64,000 bases of DNA from Zhihengliuella salsuginis. Lineage in GTDB: Bacteria > Actinomycetota > Actinomycetes > Actinomycetales > Micrococcaceae. Below the pieces are notes generated by a model. That model saw only the letters and a program-made list of their open reading frames with translations, searched no databases and had not been told where the DNA came from. The position numbers were made by a program, and so were the translations under genes. Below are positions 23,304 through 32,001 of this stretch, piece by piece; position 1 is the first letter of the stretch, and each line of letters starts with the position of its first letter. The DNA lies in NCBI RefSeq assembly GCF_014651715.1, contig NZ_BMXK01000005.1, positions 217,837 through 281,836 of the forward strand. Reading direction: 5' to 3'.

Positions 23304-24545
23304 TCAGCTCGCCTTGGGCGGGGCGTCGGCGGTGTCGGGAGAGGGCGTCTCTGCGGTCGACGACGGCGGTCCGCCCGCGTCGTCGTTCTGCGGCCCGTCC
23401 CCGGTCCCGCCGGGGCCGCTCACCGGTGCCAGCATCTCCGCCGGGACCTCGCCCTCCGGGTTGGAGGAGACGAGTGCGTTGATCCAGCGGGCCGTGGGGT
23501 CCGCGTCGATCAGGAACGACTTGAGCAGCAGGGTGGCCGGCAGCGCCAGCAGCGCGCCCAGCCAGCCGAGCACCCAGTACCAGAACATGAGGGAGAGGAA
23601 CGAGACCATCGGCGTCACGCCGACGGACTGGCCGGTGAACTTCGGCTGGATGATGGACTGGACGGAGAAGTTCAGAACCGAGTAGGTGACGACGACGGCG
23701 ATCGCCGCCCCGCCGCCCGAGTCCAGCAGGGCCAGCAGCGCGGGTGGCACGAGGCCGATGATGAACCCGATGTTCGGGATGTAGTTGGTCAGGTAGGCGA
23801 GCACGCCCCACACCCAGATCAGCGGGACGTCGATGATCGCGAGCGCGAACACGTCGAGTGCCGCCACGATCAGCCCGAACACGGTGGTCACGATCCAGTA
23901 CCGGCGCACGCCGTGCGCGAAGTTCATCAACGCGTGGTGCGTGGAGGGGCGGGCGCGCCGGACCATGTCGAGGCGGCGGCCGAACCCGGCCGAGTCCATC
24001 GCCAGGAAGAACACCGCCATCACCACCGTGACGAGGACGGCGAGCACACCCGTGACGTTGGTGACCAGCGGAGTGAGCAGGCTGACGATGCTTCCGGCGC
24101 CGATGGCCCGGAACTCCTCGAGGACCATCGTCTGGCTGATGCCCAGCTGGGACAGGCCCGCGCTGATCTCGACCCAGAGCTCGTTGAATTCGCGGTTGTA
24201 CTGCGGCAGCTCGCGTAGCAGCTCGCCCACGGCCCAGCCGGTGGATCCGAAGAACACGCCGATCAGGACCAGCACGACGACGAGGGTCGCCGCCGCGGCG
24301 AGGTAGCGCTGGACGCCGCGCGCCACCATGAGCTTCTGCAGCGGGTAGGCGACGATCATGAGGTTCAGCCCGAGGAAGACCGGGGCGACGATGTCGCGCG
24401 CGCCCTGGACGAAGTACATGAGCAGCGCGATGCCCGTGATGGTCACGGCGATGAGCGCGATGCGCGGCCACATCATGCGGGCTGCTGCGCTCTGGCCGGT
24501 CTTCCCGGCGGCCCGGTCGCGCCCGGGCGCGGTATCCCCAATCAT
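23304..24545 (-). CDS. AI-2E family transporter (UPF0118)
   Basis: The 413-residue protein has about eight membrane helices and the AI-2E landmarks: VPLIWVWGVLAYLTNYIPNIGFIIGLVPPALLALL and IIQPKFTGQSVGVTPMVSFLSLMFWYWVLG. The family includes TqsA-like exporters and sodium/proton antiporters. The last 70 residues are a Pro/Ser/Asp-rich tail. TAGACT (24553-24558, minus) lies seven bases before the ATG, suggesting a leaderless mRNA from a region shared with the divergent FGE gene. Confidence 0.93.
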   Translation of the reverse strand: MIGDTAPGRDRAAGKTGQSAAARMMWPRIALIAVTITGIALLMYFVQGARDIVAPVFLGLNLMIVAYPLQKLMVARGVQRYLAAAATLVVVLVLIGVFFGSTGWAVGELLRELPQYNREFNELWVEISAGLSQLGISQTMVLEEFRAIGAGSIVSLLTPLVTNVTGVLAVLVTVVMAVFFLAMDSAGFGRRLDMVRRARPSTHHALMNFAHGVRRYWIVTTVFGLIVAALDVFALAIIDVPLIWVWGVLAYLTNYIPNIGFIIGLVPPALLALLDSGGGAAIAVVVTYSVLNFSVQSIIQPKFTGQSVGVTPMVSFLSLMFWYWVLGWLGALLALPATLLLKSFLIDADPTARWINALVSSNPEGEVPAEMLAPVSGPGGTGDGPQNDDAGGPPSSTAETPSPDTADAPPKAS

Positions 24546-24639
24546 GCGTGCAAGTCTAGTGATCGTTGCTGGCAGATTGATGTGGGGGATCGCCCTGAAA
24601 TCTTCCCCGGGGTCGCCCTGGCGCGCGGGGCCGCCGCCC

Positions 24640-24645
24640 TAGACT
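24640..24645 (+). promoter_or_regulatory. -10 hexamer TAGACT for start at 24653
   Basis: TAGACT lies seven bases before the FGE ATG. The same hexamer in mirror position (24553-24558) serves the divergent transporter gene. Confidence 0.5.
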
Positions 24646-24652
24646 GGAGGGC

Positions 24653-25597
24653 ATGGACCACATGCCTGCCGCCTGCTGTTCGCCTGCCCGCGACGTCCCC
24701 CCGGCCGAGCGCGCCGAGCCGCTCGCGGCGGCCGCGGCGCCCGCGGTGGAGCACGACGACGTGGCGCTCGCCGGCGGCCGGTTCGAGATGGGGGACGCCT
24801 TCGACGAGGGCTACCCCTCCGACGGCGAGACGCCCGTGCACCCCGTCGAGCTCGGCGGCTTCCGGATCGACGCGACCGCGGTGACGAATGCGATGTTCGC
24901 CCGGTTCGTCGAGGAGACCGGGTACCGGAGCGACGCCGAGCGCTACGGTTCCTCAGCGGTCTTCCACCTGCTCTCGACGGCGGGGCGGGGCGAGGTGATC
25001 GGCGCGGCCGCCGGCGCCCCGTGGTGGCTCAACGTCGCCGGCGCCGACTGGGCGCACCCGACGGGGCCGTCGTCGTCCTGGCGCGACGTGCCGGAGCATC
25101 CGGCGGTGCACGTCTCCCACGACGACGCCCTGGCCTACTGCCGGTGGGCGGGCCGGCGCCTGCCGACCGAGGCGGAGTGGGAGTTCGCCGCGCGCGGCGG
25201 GCTCGAGGGGCGCCGGTTCGCCTGGGGCGACGAGCTGACCCCGGACGGCGAGCACCGGTGCAACATCTGGCAGGGCGAGTTCCCGCGGACGAACACCGGC
25301 GACGACGGGTTCGTCGGCACCGCGCCGGTCCGTTCGTTCCCCGCCAACGGGTACGGGCTGTACGAGGTGGCCGGGAACGTGTGGGAGTGGTGCGCCGACT
25401 GGTTCCTGCCCAAGTACTACCGGAAGGCGCCCGTGCAGGAACCGAAGGGGCCGACGATCGGGGCCGGCCGGGTGATGCGCGGCGGCTCGTTCCTGTGCCA
25501 CGACTCGTACTGCCACCGCTACCGGGTGGCGGCCCGCTCGTCGAACACGCCGGAGTCCTCGTCGAGCAACTGCGGCTTCCGGACGGTTGCCCTGTAG
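24653..25597 (+). CDS. Formylglycine-generating enzyme
   Basis: The 314-residue protein is an SUMF1-type enzyme. It has GGRFEMGDAFDEGYPSDGETPVHPV near residue 40 and RLPTEAEWEFAARGG near 175. The active-site cysteine pair C282/C287 lies in GGSFLCHDSYCHRYRV, followed by ARSSNTPESSSSNCGFR, as in oxygen-dependent copper FGEs that turn a Cys of sulfatases into formylglycine. No sulfatase or CxPxR target is encoded in this window, so its substrate lies elsewhere. The start is set by TAGACT seven bases upstream. An extra Cys-rich N-terminus (ACCSPA) is present. Confidence 0.95.
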   Translation: MDHMPAACCSPARDVPPAERAEPLAAAAAPAVEHDDVALAGGRFEMGDAFDEGYPSDGETPVHPVELGGFRIDATAVTNAMFARFVEETGYRSDAERYGSSAVFHLLSTAGRGEVIGAAAGAPWWLNVAGADWAHPTGPSSSWRDVPEHPAVHVSHDDALAYCRWAGRRLPTEAEWEFAARGGLEGRRFAWGDELTPDGEHRCNIWQGEFPRTNTGDDGFVGTAPVRSFPANGYGLYEVAGNVWEWCADWFLPKYYRKAPVQEPKGPTIGAGRVMRGGSFLCHDSYCHRYRVAARSSNTPESSSSNCGFRTVAL

Positions 25598-25606
25598 GAG
25601 CCGATT

Positions 25607-25635
25607 TTGTCCGTGCTTCGGCGGTCCTGTATAGT
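25607..25635 (+). promoter_or_regulatory. Sigma-A-type promoter for tRNA-Ala(GGC)
   Basis: TTGTCC (25607-25612) and TATAGT (25630-25635) are 17 bases apart and lie about 40 bases before the mature tRNA. Confidence 0.75.
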
Positions 25636-25674
25636 TTCTATCCGGTTCACCGCTCCGGTGGGAACCTCCCTTCT

Positions 25675-25750
25675 GGGGGTATGGCGCAGTTGGTAGCGCG
25701 TCTGCATGGCATGCAGAAGGTCAGGGGTTCGAATCCCCTTACCTCCACCA
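25675..25750 (+). tRNA. tRNA-Ala (anticodon GGC)
   Basis: A complete 76-nt cloverleaf: acceptor GGGGGTA/TACCTCC, D arm GCGC/GCGC, anticodon stem TCTGC/GCAGA with loop ATGGCAT (anticodon GGC, codon GCC), T arm AGGGG/CCCCT. The CCA end is encoded, unlike the tRNA-Ala(CGC) at 5625. Confidence 0.96.
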
Positions 25751-25759
25751 GAGATGATG

Positions 25760-25790
25760 AAAGGCCCGGACCTCGGTCCGGGCCTTTTCT
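25760..25790 (+). terminator. Rho-independent terminator after tRNA-Ala(GGC)
   Basis: AAAGGCCCGGACC pairs with GGTCCGGGCCTTT and is followed by TTCT, giving a compact GC-rich hairpin with a short T-run. Confidence 0.9.
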
Positions 25791-25860
25791 CGTGCCGGAG
25801 CCGACCGGTCCATGCCGCGAGGGGTAGCCCGCGGGGCCCGGCAGGGGCCATCATGGCAGC

Positions 25861-26175
25861 ATGACTGACCCGAAACAGAAGCTGTCCCCGTCAGAGATCG
25901 CCGAAGCCGGCCTCGCCGGCTGGCGGCTGGCCGACGAGACCCTGACCGCGCACTTCCAGACCCAGGACTTCGCCACCGGGCTGGACCTGGTGAACCGCAT
26001 CGGCGGCTCCGCCGAGGAGGCCAACCACCACCCGGACATCACGCTCACCTACCCCGAGGTCGGCGTCACGCTCTCCAGCCACGACGTCGGCGGGATCACC
26101 AGCCGCGACGTCGACCTGGCGCGGATCATCAGCGGTCACGCCGAGGACCTGGGTGTGGAGGCCGCTACCGAGTAG
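25861..26175 (+). CDS. Pterin-4a-carbinolamine dehydratase
   Basis: The 104-residue protein carries the PCD/DCoH motif EEANHHPDITLTYPEVGVTLSSHDVGGIT, with the His-His pair of the active site, and starts LSPSEIAEAGLAGWRL. It dehydrates 4a-hydroxy-tetrahydrobiopterin in pterin recycling. No aromatic amino-acid hydroxylase is nearby, so the pterin pathway it serves is unclear; in bacteria the fold also supports molybdopterin metabolism. CATCAT ends six bases before the ATG, a weak match to the leaderless pattern. Confidence 0.95.
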   Translation: MTDPKQKLSPSEIAEAGLAGWRLADETLTAHFQTQDFATGLDLVNRIGGSAEEANHHPDITLTYPEVGVTLSSHDVGGITSRDVDLARIISGHAEDLGVEAATE

Positions 26176-26196
26176 GAAATCAGGAGGATGGTCCGC

Positions 26197-26697
26197 ATGA
26201 CGACGAAACTCCTGCTGCTCGCCGACACGCACGTCCCGGCGCGTGCCAAACGACTCGGCGACGAGGTCCTGCGCGCCGTGGACACCGCCGACGTCGTGGT
26301 GCACGCGGGGGACTGGGTCGATACCGCCACGCTGGATCTGCTCGAGTCCCGCTCGCGCCGGTTCCACGGCGTCTACGGCAACAACGACGGCCCGGAGCTG
26401 CGGGCGCGGTTGCCCGAGGTCGCGCGCTTCACCATCGAGGACCTCGACCTGGCGGTCGTCCACGAGTCTGGTCCGGCGGCAAAGCGCGAAGAGCGGATGG
26501 ACGAGGCGTATCCCGGTGCCGACGTGCTGGTTTTCGGCCACTCCCACATCCCCTGGGATACTGTGACGCCCCGCGGTATGAGGCTCCTCAACCCGGGCTC
26601 GCCCACGGACCGGCGCCGGCAGCCCGTCTGCACCATCATGTGGGCAACGGTCGGCGGCGGCCGGATGGACGTGGAGCTGGTCCCGGTCGAGCGCTGA
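26197..26697 (+). CDS. Metallophosphoesterase, YfcE-like
   Basis: The 166-residue enzyme has the phosphoesterase motifs: DTH in LLLLADTHVP, GDxxD in HAGDWVD, GNND in VYGNNDGPE, and GHSHIP plus NPGSP near the end. YfcE-type enzymes are small phosphodiesterases that need manganese. AGGAGG lies at 26182-26187, so the ATG at 26197 (nine bases on) is preferred to the ATG directly abutting that site at 26188. It follows the dehydratase gene by 21 bp. Confidence 0.93.
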   Translation: MTTKLLLLADTHVPARAKRLGDEVLRAVDTADVVVHAGDWVDTATLDLLESRSRRFHGVYGNNDGPELRARLPEVARFTIEDLDLAVVHESGPAAKREERMDEAYPGADVLVFGHSHIPWDTVTPRGMRLLNPGSPTDRRRQPVCTIMWATVGGGRMDVELVPVER

Positions 26698-26718
26698 TTC
26701 GCGCAGGGGACGGCGTCG

Positions 26719-27471
26719 CTACTCCGAGCCGCCCCGCCAGCCGAGGTCCCTGCTGATCGCCTCGGTGGTCGCCAAGAGGTCCGGCAGGCGGTGCCGGAGT
26801 CCGTCGACGTCGAGTCGCGTGCGGAACGCGGTGATGGAGACCGCGCCGGCTACCTCGTCAGCGTGGTCGCGGACGGGAGCGGCGATGCAGTTGGACAGAT
26901 CGTCGTACTCTCCGTCGTCGAACGACCAGCCCCGCTCCTGAACGCGCGTGAGTTCGCGCTCGAAGGCGTCTCTGCTTGTGATCGACCGCTCCGTGAACCG
27001 CTCGAAGGCCGTGCGGTCGAGAATCTCGCGGCGGCGGGTGCCGGGCAGGTACGCGAGGATCGCCTTCGCCACACCCGAGGTGCTGACGACGGCGTCGCCG
27101 CCGATCTCCGTGTTGAGGACGATCGAATCCCGGGGCTCGATCTTGTCGACGTACCGGATCCGGTCCCGGTCCGGAACGGCGAACTGGACGGTGGCCCCGA
27201 TCCGGTCGCTGAGTTCCTTGAGGTGCGGGTGGGCGATGCCGCGTAGATCGAAGTGGGCCATGGCCGACTTGGCGAGTGCGGCGAGGCGGAACCCGGTGCC
27301 GAAGACCCCGGCCTGCGTCTGACGCACCAGGCCCGCCTCCTGAAGCGTCAGCAGGGTCCGCAGAACGGTCGTGCGGTGGACGCCGAGGACGGCGGCGATC
27401 TGCGCCGCCGACCTCGGTTCTTCGCTGCACAACTCGAGGATCTCGATGGCGCGGGAAACGGTCGAGCTCAT
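26719..27471 (-). CDS. IclR family transcriptional regulator
   Basis: The 250-residue protein has the IclR winged helix (SRAIEILELCSEEPRSAAQIAAVLGVHRTTVLRTLLTLQEAGLV) and the effector-binding GAF-like domain ending ISRDLGWRG. It is the last gene of a same-strand run MFS-SDR-RbsD-IclR, with seven bases to the RbsD-like stop. CATAAT lies six bases before the ATG, so it may also have its own leaderless promoter. A likely operator for the operon is the TGCACT repeat at 30133-30147. Confidence 0.94.
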   Translation of the reverse strand: MSSTVSRAIEILELCSEEPRSAAQIAAVLGVHRTTVLRTLLTLQEAGLVRQTQAGVFGTGFRLAALAKSAMAHFDLRGIAHPHLKELSDRIGATVQFAVPDRDRIRYVDKIEPRDSIVLNTEIGGDAVVSTSGVAKAILAYLPGTRRREILDRTAFERFTERSITSRDAFERELTRVQERGWSFDDGEYDDLSNCIAAPVRDHADEVAGAVSITAFRTRLDVDGLRHRLPDLLATTEAISRDLGWRGGSE

Positions 27472-27478
27472 GCCCTCA

Positions 27479-27922
27479 TTATGCAGGCTCCGGATCCGTG
27501 ACGCCGACTCGGAGCAGAAGGTTGGCGAATCTGCGCCGGTCTCCGCTGACGATGCAGAGTGCGAGGCTCCGCGACGAGCAGTGGGCGAAGAACTCGTCCC
27601 GCGCGAGGGCGGTATGTGGAACCTCCTGCGCCGCCGTGGCGTCCCGCACAGCGGCCGTCGACTCCCGGCCCGCGCGGGCGAGCCCCGCGTCTGGTGCCTC
27701 CATCGTCATGACCTCCTCTATCGCCAGCGTGGTCGCGAGGAGCCGGGCGACCTCCGGGACCAGCGGAGCACCTGGGGCGAGCGCCGCATGGATCGTTGCC
27801 GCATTCGGGCCGAGTGCCGTCGCGGATGCGAAGTGCGCATCGGCGACGAGCAGGAGGGAGCCGTGGCCGGCCCTGGCGAGGGCCGCCAAGGCTTCCGGGT
27901 GGGTGATCGTCGTCCTCAACAT
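27479..27922 (-). CDS. RbsD/FucU family protein
   Basis: The 147-residue protein begins MLRTTITHPEALAALARAGHGSLLLVADAHF, the RbsD/FucU signature with the catalytic His region AGHGS and DAHF. The family interconverts anomers or pyranose and furanose forms of sugars such as ribose and fucose. Its ATG overlaps the SDR stop by one base (TGATG). Together with the SDR and MFS genes it points to uptake and oxidation of a sugar whose anomer matters, perhaps fucose-like; the exact sugar is not determined. Confidence 0.85.
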   Translation of the reverse strand: MLRTTITHPEALAALARAGHGSLLLVADAHFASATALGPNAATIHAALAPGAPLVPEVARLLATTLAIEEVMTMEAPDAGLARAGRESTAAVRDATAAQEVPHTALARDEFFAHCSSRSLALCIVSGDRRRFANLLLRVGVTDPEPA

Positions 27923-28683
27923 CAGCTGAAGTGCTGTCCGCCGTTGACGTCCATGATCGTGCCCGTCGTGAACGAGGCCCCCGGGGAGGCGAGCCACGAG
28001 ACGGCCGCGGCGACGTCCCCGGGTACTCCGGCCCGTCCCACTGGGATGCCGCTGACGGTCTGCTGCTTGGACTCCGCCGTCGTGAAGGTGTCGTGGAAGG
28101 GTGTCGACTCGATAAACCCCGGGGCCACAGCGTTCACGGTGATCCCCTCGGGGGCCAGCTCGTTGGCCAATCCGCGCGTGAAGCCGAAAAGCGCCGATTT
28201 GGCCGTCGCGTAGGCGGTCGCCCCGGCATGTCCGCCGCTGCGCCCCGCCAGCGATGCCACGGTCACGATGCGTCCCCCGGTGCTCATCAGCGGAAGCATG
28301 CGCCGGGTGACCAGGAAGACGGAGTCGACGTTGACGGCCTGGATCCGTCGGAACAACTCGTGGGGCATCGCTGCGATCCGGGACCGCTCGATGAGCCCGC
28401 CGGCGTTGTGTACGACGATGTCGGCACCGCCGAGTTCTGCTGCGAACCGGTCGCCGAGGGCTTGGACCTCGTCCTCGACAGTGAGGTCGGAGCGGAGTGT
28501 CAGGGCCGGCCGTCCGTCGGCGCTGCGCAGCCTGCCGACTGCTTCGTCCGAGGGAGCATGGGTCCTGTAGGTCACGGCGACGCGTGCCCCGCGTGCGGCC
28601 AGTGCCTCCGCGATGGCCGCGCCGATTCCGACACCGCCGCCGGTGACGAGCGCGTTCTTGCCGCGCAGTTCGAGGTCGTTCAT
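27922..28683 (-). CDS. SDR family oxidoreductase
   Basis: The 253-residue enzyme has the classical short-chain dehydrogenase motifs: TGGGVGIG cofactor loop, NAG in VVHNAGG, Ser in VASLAG, YxxxK in AYATAKSALFG, and C-terminal TTGTIMDVNGGQHFS. It likely oxidises a sugar or sugar acid. The gene starts four bases inside the end of the MFS gene (ATGA) and is coupled to the RbsD-like gene, so the three form one translation-coupled operon. Confidence 0.94.
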   Translation of the reverse strand: MNDLELRGKNALVTGGGVGIGAAIAEALAARGARVAVTYRTHAPSDEAVGRLRSADGRPALTLRSDLTVEDEVQALGDRFAAELGGADIVVHNAGGLIERSRIAAMPHELFRRIQAVNVDSVFLVTRRMLPLMSTGGRIVTVASLAGRSGGHAGATAYATAKSALFGFTRGLANELAPEGITVNAVAPGFIESTPFHDTFTTAESKQQTVSGIPVGRAGVPGDVAAAVSWLASPGASFTTGTIMDVNGGQHFS

Positions 28684-30023
28684 GTGTGTGACTCCTTGGT
28701 TGGTCGGGCGAGGGTGGTGTCGCCTTCGGGGCGGCGTCCGGCGAAGAGCCAGGCCGCGATGGCGGTGACGGCAAGTGCTGCCGCCAGGAAGAGGAGGCCG
28801 GCTAGCGACGAACCGGTGAGATCGGTGAGCCAGCCGACGGTGATCGGCGAGACGAACCCGCCGATGTTGCCGACGGCGCCCACGAGTCCGATGCCGGCGG
28901 CAGCGGCCGCCCCGGAGAAGAGGCTGGCCGACATCGAGAGCATCGGTCCGATCGCGGTGTAGATGCCGATGGCCGCCAGTGAGAGGGAAGCGAGCGCGAT
29001 GATCGGGGAGACGTCGAGGCTGTAGCCGGCACCGAGCAGTCCGAGGGCTGCGAGTCCCAGGCTGAGTGACGCGTGGGCCGCGCGTTTTCCGGTGCGGTCG
29101 GCACGGCGGCTCCACCACAGGACGAAGCATGCGCCGGCGGCGTAGGGGATCGCGACCACGAGGCTGCGTTCGAAGGCTGGAAAGTCTCCGAGTTCGCCCA
29201 CAATCGACGGGAGCCAGAAGGCGAGACCGTAGATGCCCAGCACCATTCCGAAGTTCAGGCCGGCGTAGGCCCAGGCGGTGCGATTCAGGAGTGCCGCGCG
29301 GAAAGTGAGGATCGAATGTGAGGTGATGCGGGCATCGTCGCTGGCGATGGAGGTCTCGAGGGCACCGCGTTCCGCAGCCGTCAGCCAGCGGGCGTTCGCC
29401 GGCCGGTCCGTGAGCAGGAAGGGGACGGCGAGGCCGAACAGCACGGCCGGAAGTCCCTCGACAAGGTACATCCACTGCCAGCCGTGGAGCCCGAGGAGCC
29501 CGTCGAGGGTGAGCAGCGCGCCGCTCAGCGGCGCTCCCAGCATGTTCGCCAATGGCTGCGCCAGGACGAACACCCCGAGCACGGCGGCCCGCTCCCGCAC
29601 CGGGAACCAGAGGGTGAAGTAGAAGACGACGGCGGGGAAGAATCCCGCCTCGGCGATGCCCAGCAGGAACCGGATCCAGGCGAAGGAGACGTCGTCGACG
29701 ACGAACGCGGTCGCCATGGCCAGCAGACCCCACGGAATGAGGATCCGGGAGATCCAGCGGCGCGCGCCGAATCGGTGCATGCCGGCGTTGCTGGGGATTT
29801 CGAACAATGTGTAGCCGACGAAGAAGAGGCCGGCGCCCAGGCCGAAGGCCGTGGCGGTGAGGCCGAGGTCGCTGCTCATCGGTTCGCGGGCGAAGCCGAC
29901 GTTGTTCCGGTCGAGGTAGGCGATGAAGTAGAGCGTGCAGATGAGGGGGAGAATCCGCCAGCGCGCTTTGCGCAGGGCGGTCGCGAGAAGGGTGTCGTGA
30001 GGTGAACGGGTGGTGATCGACAT
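28680..30023 (-). CDS. MFS transporter, anion:cation symporter (ACS) family
   Basis: The 447-residue protein has twelve helices and the ACS/tartrate-glucarate type features: LPLICTLYFIAYLDRNNVGFA near residue 25, EIPSNAGMHRFGARRWISRI, and FPAVVFYFTLWFPVRERA. Relatives import hexarates, tartrate and other sugar acids with protons. AGGAG lies five bases before the ATG at 30023, so this start is preferred to one ten codons upstream. It opens the operon MFS-SDR-RbsD-IclR. Confidence 0.92.
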   Translation of the reverse strand: MSITTRSPHDTLLATALRKARWRILPLICTLYFIAYLDRNNVGFAREPMSSDLGLTATAFGLGAGLFFVGYTLFEIPSNAGMHRFGARRWISRILIPWGLLAMATAFVVDDVSFAWIRFLLGIAEAGFFPAVVFYFTLWFPVRERAAVLGVFVLAQPLANMLGAPLSGALLTLDGLLGLHGWQWMYLVEGLPAVLFGLAVPFLLTDRPANARWLTAAERGALETSIASDDARITSHSILTFRAALLNRTAWAYAGLNFGMVLGIYGLAFWLPSIVGELGDFPAFERSLVVAIPYAAGACFVLWWSRRADRTGKRAAHASLSLGLAALGLLGAGYSLDVSPIIALASLSLAAIGIYTAIGPMLSMSASLFSGAAAAAGIGLVGAVGNIGGFVSPITVGWLTDLTGSSLAGLLFLAAALAVTAIAAWLFAGRRPEGDTTLARPTKESHT

Positions 30024-30457
30024 GAGACTCCTATGGCTTTGGTGCCGAATCACGAGCGGTCCGTCGTCAGGGTGGGGCGGTTAGCTTCCGCCGGTGCGGG
30101 TCGCTCGCAGCGATTGTGATCCTAACAACATATGCACTTCTAGTGCAATAGATGCACAAAAGCGGAGGCGGTCCCAATGCGAGGGGAGCACCCTCGGGGG
30201 AGGGGTGTCCGGGGTGGCGTTGCGGGCGCTGGTACGGGACGAGCAGGCTTCCCGGCGCCGAGGGTTCCGCTCCCGTCGCGGGGCGGTACTCTCCGTGCCT
30301 GCTGTTCTCGGTCTCGGGGTGGCCAGGTCGCGACCCTGGCGTCGAGGTCAAAGTAAGCATGTGTGATTGACCTGACATACCGACATAGTGCAGGATGTGA
30401 GCCACGACACGCCTCTTGGCCTTCGCCCTGAGGCACGCACTTGACAGAGGAGTCCCC
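30024..30457. other. 434-bp divergent intergenic region
   Basis: This gap lies between the divergent ACS transporter and sugar-porter genes. It holds the TGCACT repeat at 30133-30147 and a further TGCAC at 30153-30157, which together give a cluster of half-sites. On the minus strand TAGGAT (30119-30124) is a possible -10. The rest (30170-30360) is GC-rich and shows no convincing gene or RNA fold. Confidence 0.6.
30133..30147. promoter_or_regulatory. 15-bp inverted repeat TGCACT-TCT-AGTGCA
   Basis: Perfect six-base arms around TCT, about 110 bases before the MFS start codon and next to a possible -10 element. The likely user is the IclR regulator at the end of the operon. Confidence 0.55.
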
Positions 30458-31948
30458 ATGTCCGGCCACCACGGCCCCGCTGTGAGCGCCAAACTGCCAC
30501 CGCTCACAGCGGGGCCGCATCGCAAGAGGATCGGCCTGATCTCCATCGTCGCCTGCTTCGGCGGGCTGCTTTTCGGCTACGACACCGGCGTCACCAACGG
30601 TGCCGAGGGTCTCATGGCGCAGGAGCTCGGTCTGGACCTGATCCAGCTCGGCATCGTGATCAGTTCCCTGGTCTTCGCCGCGGCGGTCGGCGCGCTGGTC
30701 TGCGGCCGGATCTCCGACTCGTGGGGTCGACGCCGAACGATCATCCTGCTCGCGGTCATGTTCTTCATCGGCACCCTGCTGGTGGTCTTCTCCCCGGGCG
30801 GCCCGGAGTCGGGCACGTTCTCCCCGACCGGCTTCGCAGTCCTGGTCGCGGGCCGCATCATGCTGGGCCTCGCCGTCGGCGGCGCCTCCACGGTCGCCCC
30901 CGTCTACCTGGCCGAGATGGCGCCCTACGAGATCCGCGGATCCATTACGGGACGCAACGAGCTGGCCATCGTCGCGGGGCAGCTCGCCGCGTTCGTGATG
31001 AACGCGATCATCGCTTCGCTGCTCGGCGGCCACCTGGACGGCGTGTGGCGCATCATGTTCGCGATGTGCGCCCTTCCCGCCGTGGCGCTCTTCATCGGCA
31101 TGCTGCGCATGCCGGAGTCTCCACGCTGGCTCGTGGAGAAGAAGCGGTACGACGACGCCCTCGCCGTCCTGAGGACCGTGCGCTCGGAGGAGCGCGCCCT
31201 GGCCGAGCTGCGCGAGGTCGAGCAGACCGCGCAGGAAGAGGCCGAGAGCGGCGACGTCGGCTTCAAAGCGATCCTGACCAACAAATGGCTGTTCCGGATC
31301 GTGCTCGTTGGCATCGGCGTGAGCATGATGCAGCAGCTGACCGGCATCAACTCGATCATGTACTACGGCACGCGCGTGCTGGAGGAGGCCGGGATGTCCG
31401 CGCAGCAGGCGGTGCTGGCGAATATCGCGTTCGGTGTCGTCGCCGTGATCGGCGGCGTCATCGCCCTGCGCAACATGGACCGGCTGGACCGTCGCAAGAC
31501 GTTCCTCATCGGGCTGACGCTGACCACCGTCTGCCACTTCCTGGTCGGCATCGCCGCAACGCTGCTGCCGGCGGGGAGTCCGATCCGCCCTGTAGTGATC
31601 CTGGCGCTGGTGGTCGCGTTCGTCTTCTCGATGCAGACCTTCCTGAACGTTGCCGTGTGGGTGTGGCTCGCCGAGATCTTCCCGCTGCATATGCGCGGTC
31701 TCGGCATCGGCATCTCCGTCTTCTTCGGCTGGACCACCAACGGGTTCCTGGCCCTGTTCTTCCCGTCGCTGGTGGCCGGCATCGGCCTCACCGGATCCTT
31801 CTTCCTCTTCGGCGGCATCGGCGTCCTGGCCCTGCTGTTCGTCTACAAGCAGGTCCCCGAGACCCGCGGCCGCACGCTCGAGGCCCTCGAGGAGGACGTC
31901 ACCACGGGCAACATCTACGTCGTCCAGCCCCAGGACATCAAGCAGTGA
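30458..31948 (+). CDS. Sugar porter family MFS transporter (IolT/XylE-like)
   Basis: The 496-residue protein is a sugar:proton symporter: GLLFGYDTGVTNGA in helix 1, GRISDSWGRRRTI after helix 2, PESPRWLVEKKRYDDAL at the centre, QQLTGINSIMYYG in helix 7, and C-terminal VPETRGRTLEALEE. The QQLTGIN motif and overall pattern resemble myo-inositol (IolT) and xylose transporters. AGAGGAG lies just before the ATG at 30458. Two decayed catabolic genes of inositol type follow, so it may be the surviving uptake gene of a lost pathway. Confidence 0.93.
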   Translation: MSGHHGPAVSAKLPPLTAGPHRKRIGLISIVACFGGLLFGYDTGVTNGAEGLMAQELGLDLIQLGIVISSLVFAAAVGALVCGRISDSWGRRRTIILLAVMFFIGTLLVVFSPGGPESGTFSPTGFAVLVAGRIMLGLAVGGASTVAPVYLAEMAPYEIRGSITGRNELAIVAGQLAAFVMNAIIASLLGGHLDGVWRIMFAMCALPAVALFIGMLRMPESPRWLVEKKRYDDALAVLRTVRSEERALAELREVEQTAQEEAESGDVGFKAILTNKWLFRIVLVGIGVSMMQQLTGINSIMYYGTRVLEEAGMSAQQAVLANIAFGVVAVIGGVIALRNMDRLDRRKTFLIGLTLTTVCHFLVGIAATLLPAGSPIRPVVILALVVAFVFSMQTFLNVAVWVWLAEIFPLHMRGLGIGISVFFGWTTNGFLALFFPSLVAGIGLTGSFFLFGGIGVLALLFVYKQVPETRGRTLEALEEDVTTGNIYVVQPQDIKQ

Positions 31949-32001
31949 CCGGCGGACGGCCCGTCGGAGGGCGCACCACCACCGCAAAGGAAAAATCCGC
32001 C

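Noticed and set aside
30170..30360. Small proteins in the GC-rich part of the divergent gap
   Set aside because: Several short frames exist on both strands, but none has a ribosome site, a leaderless signature or a recognisable peptide.
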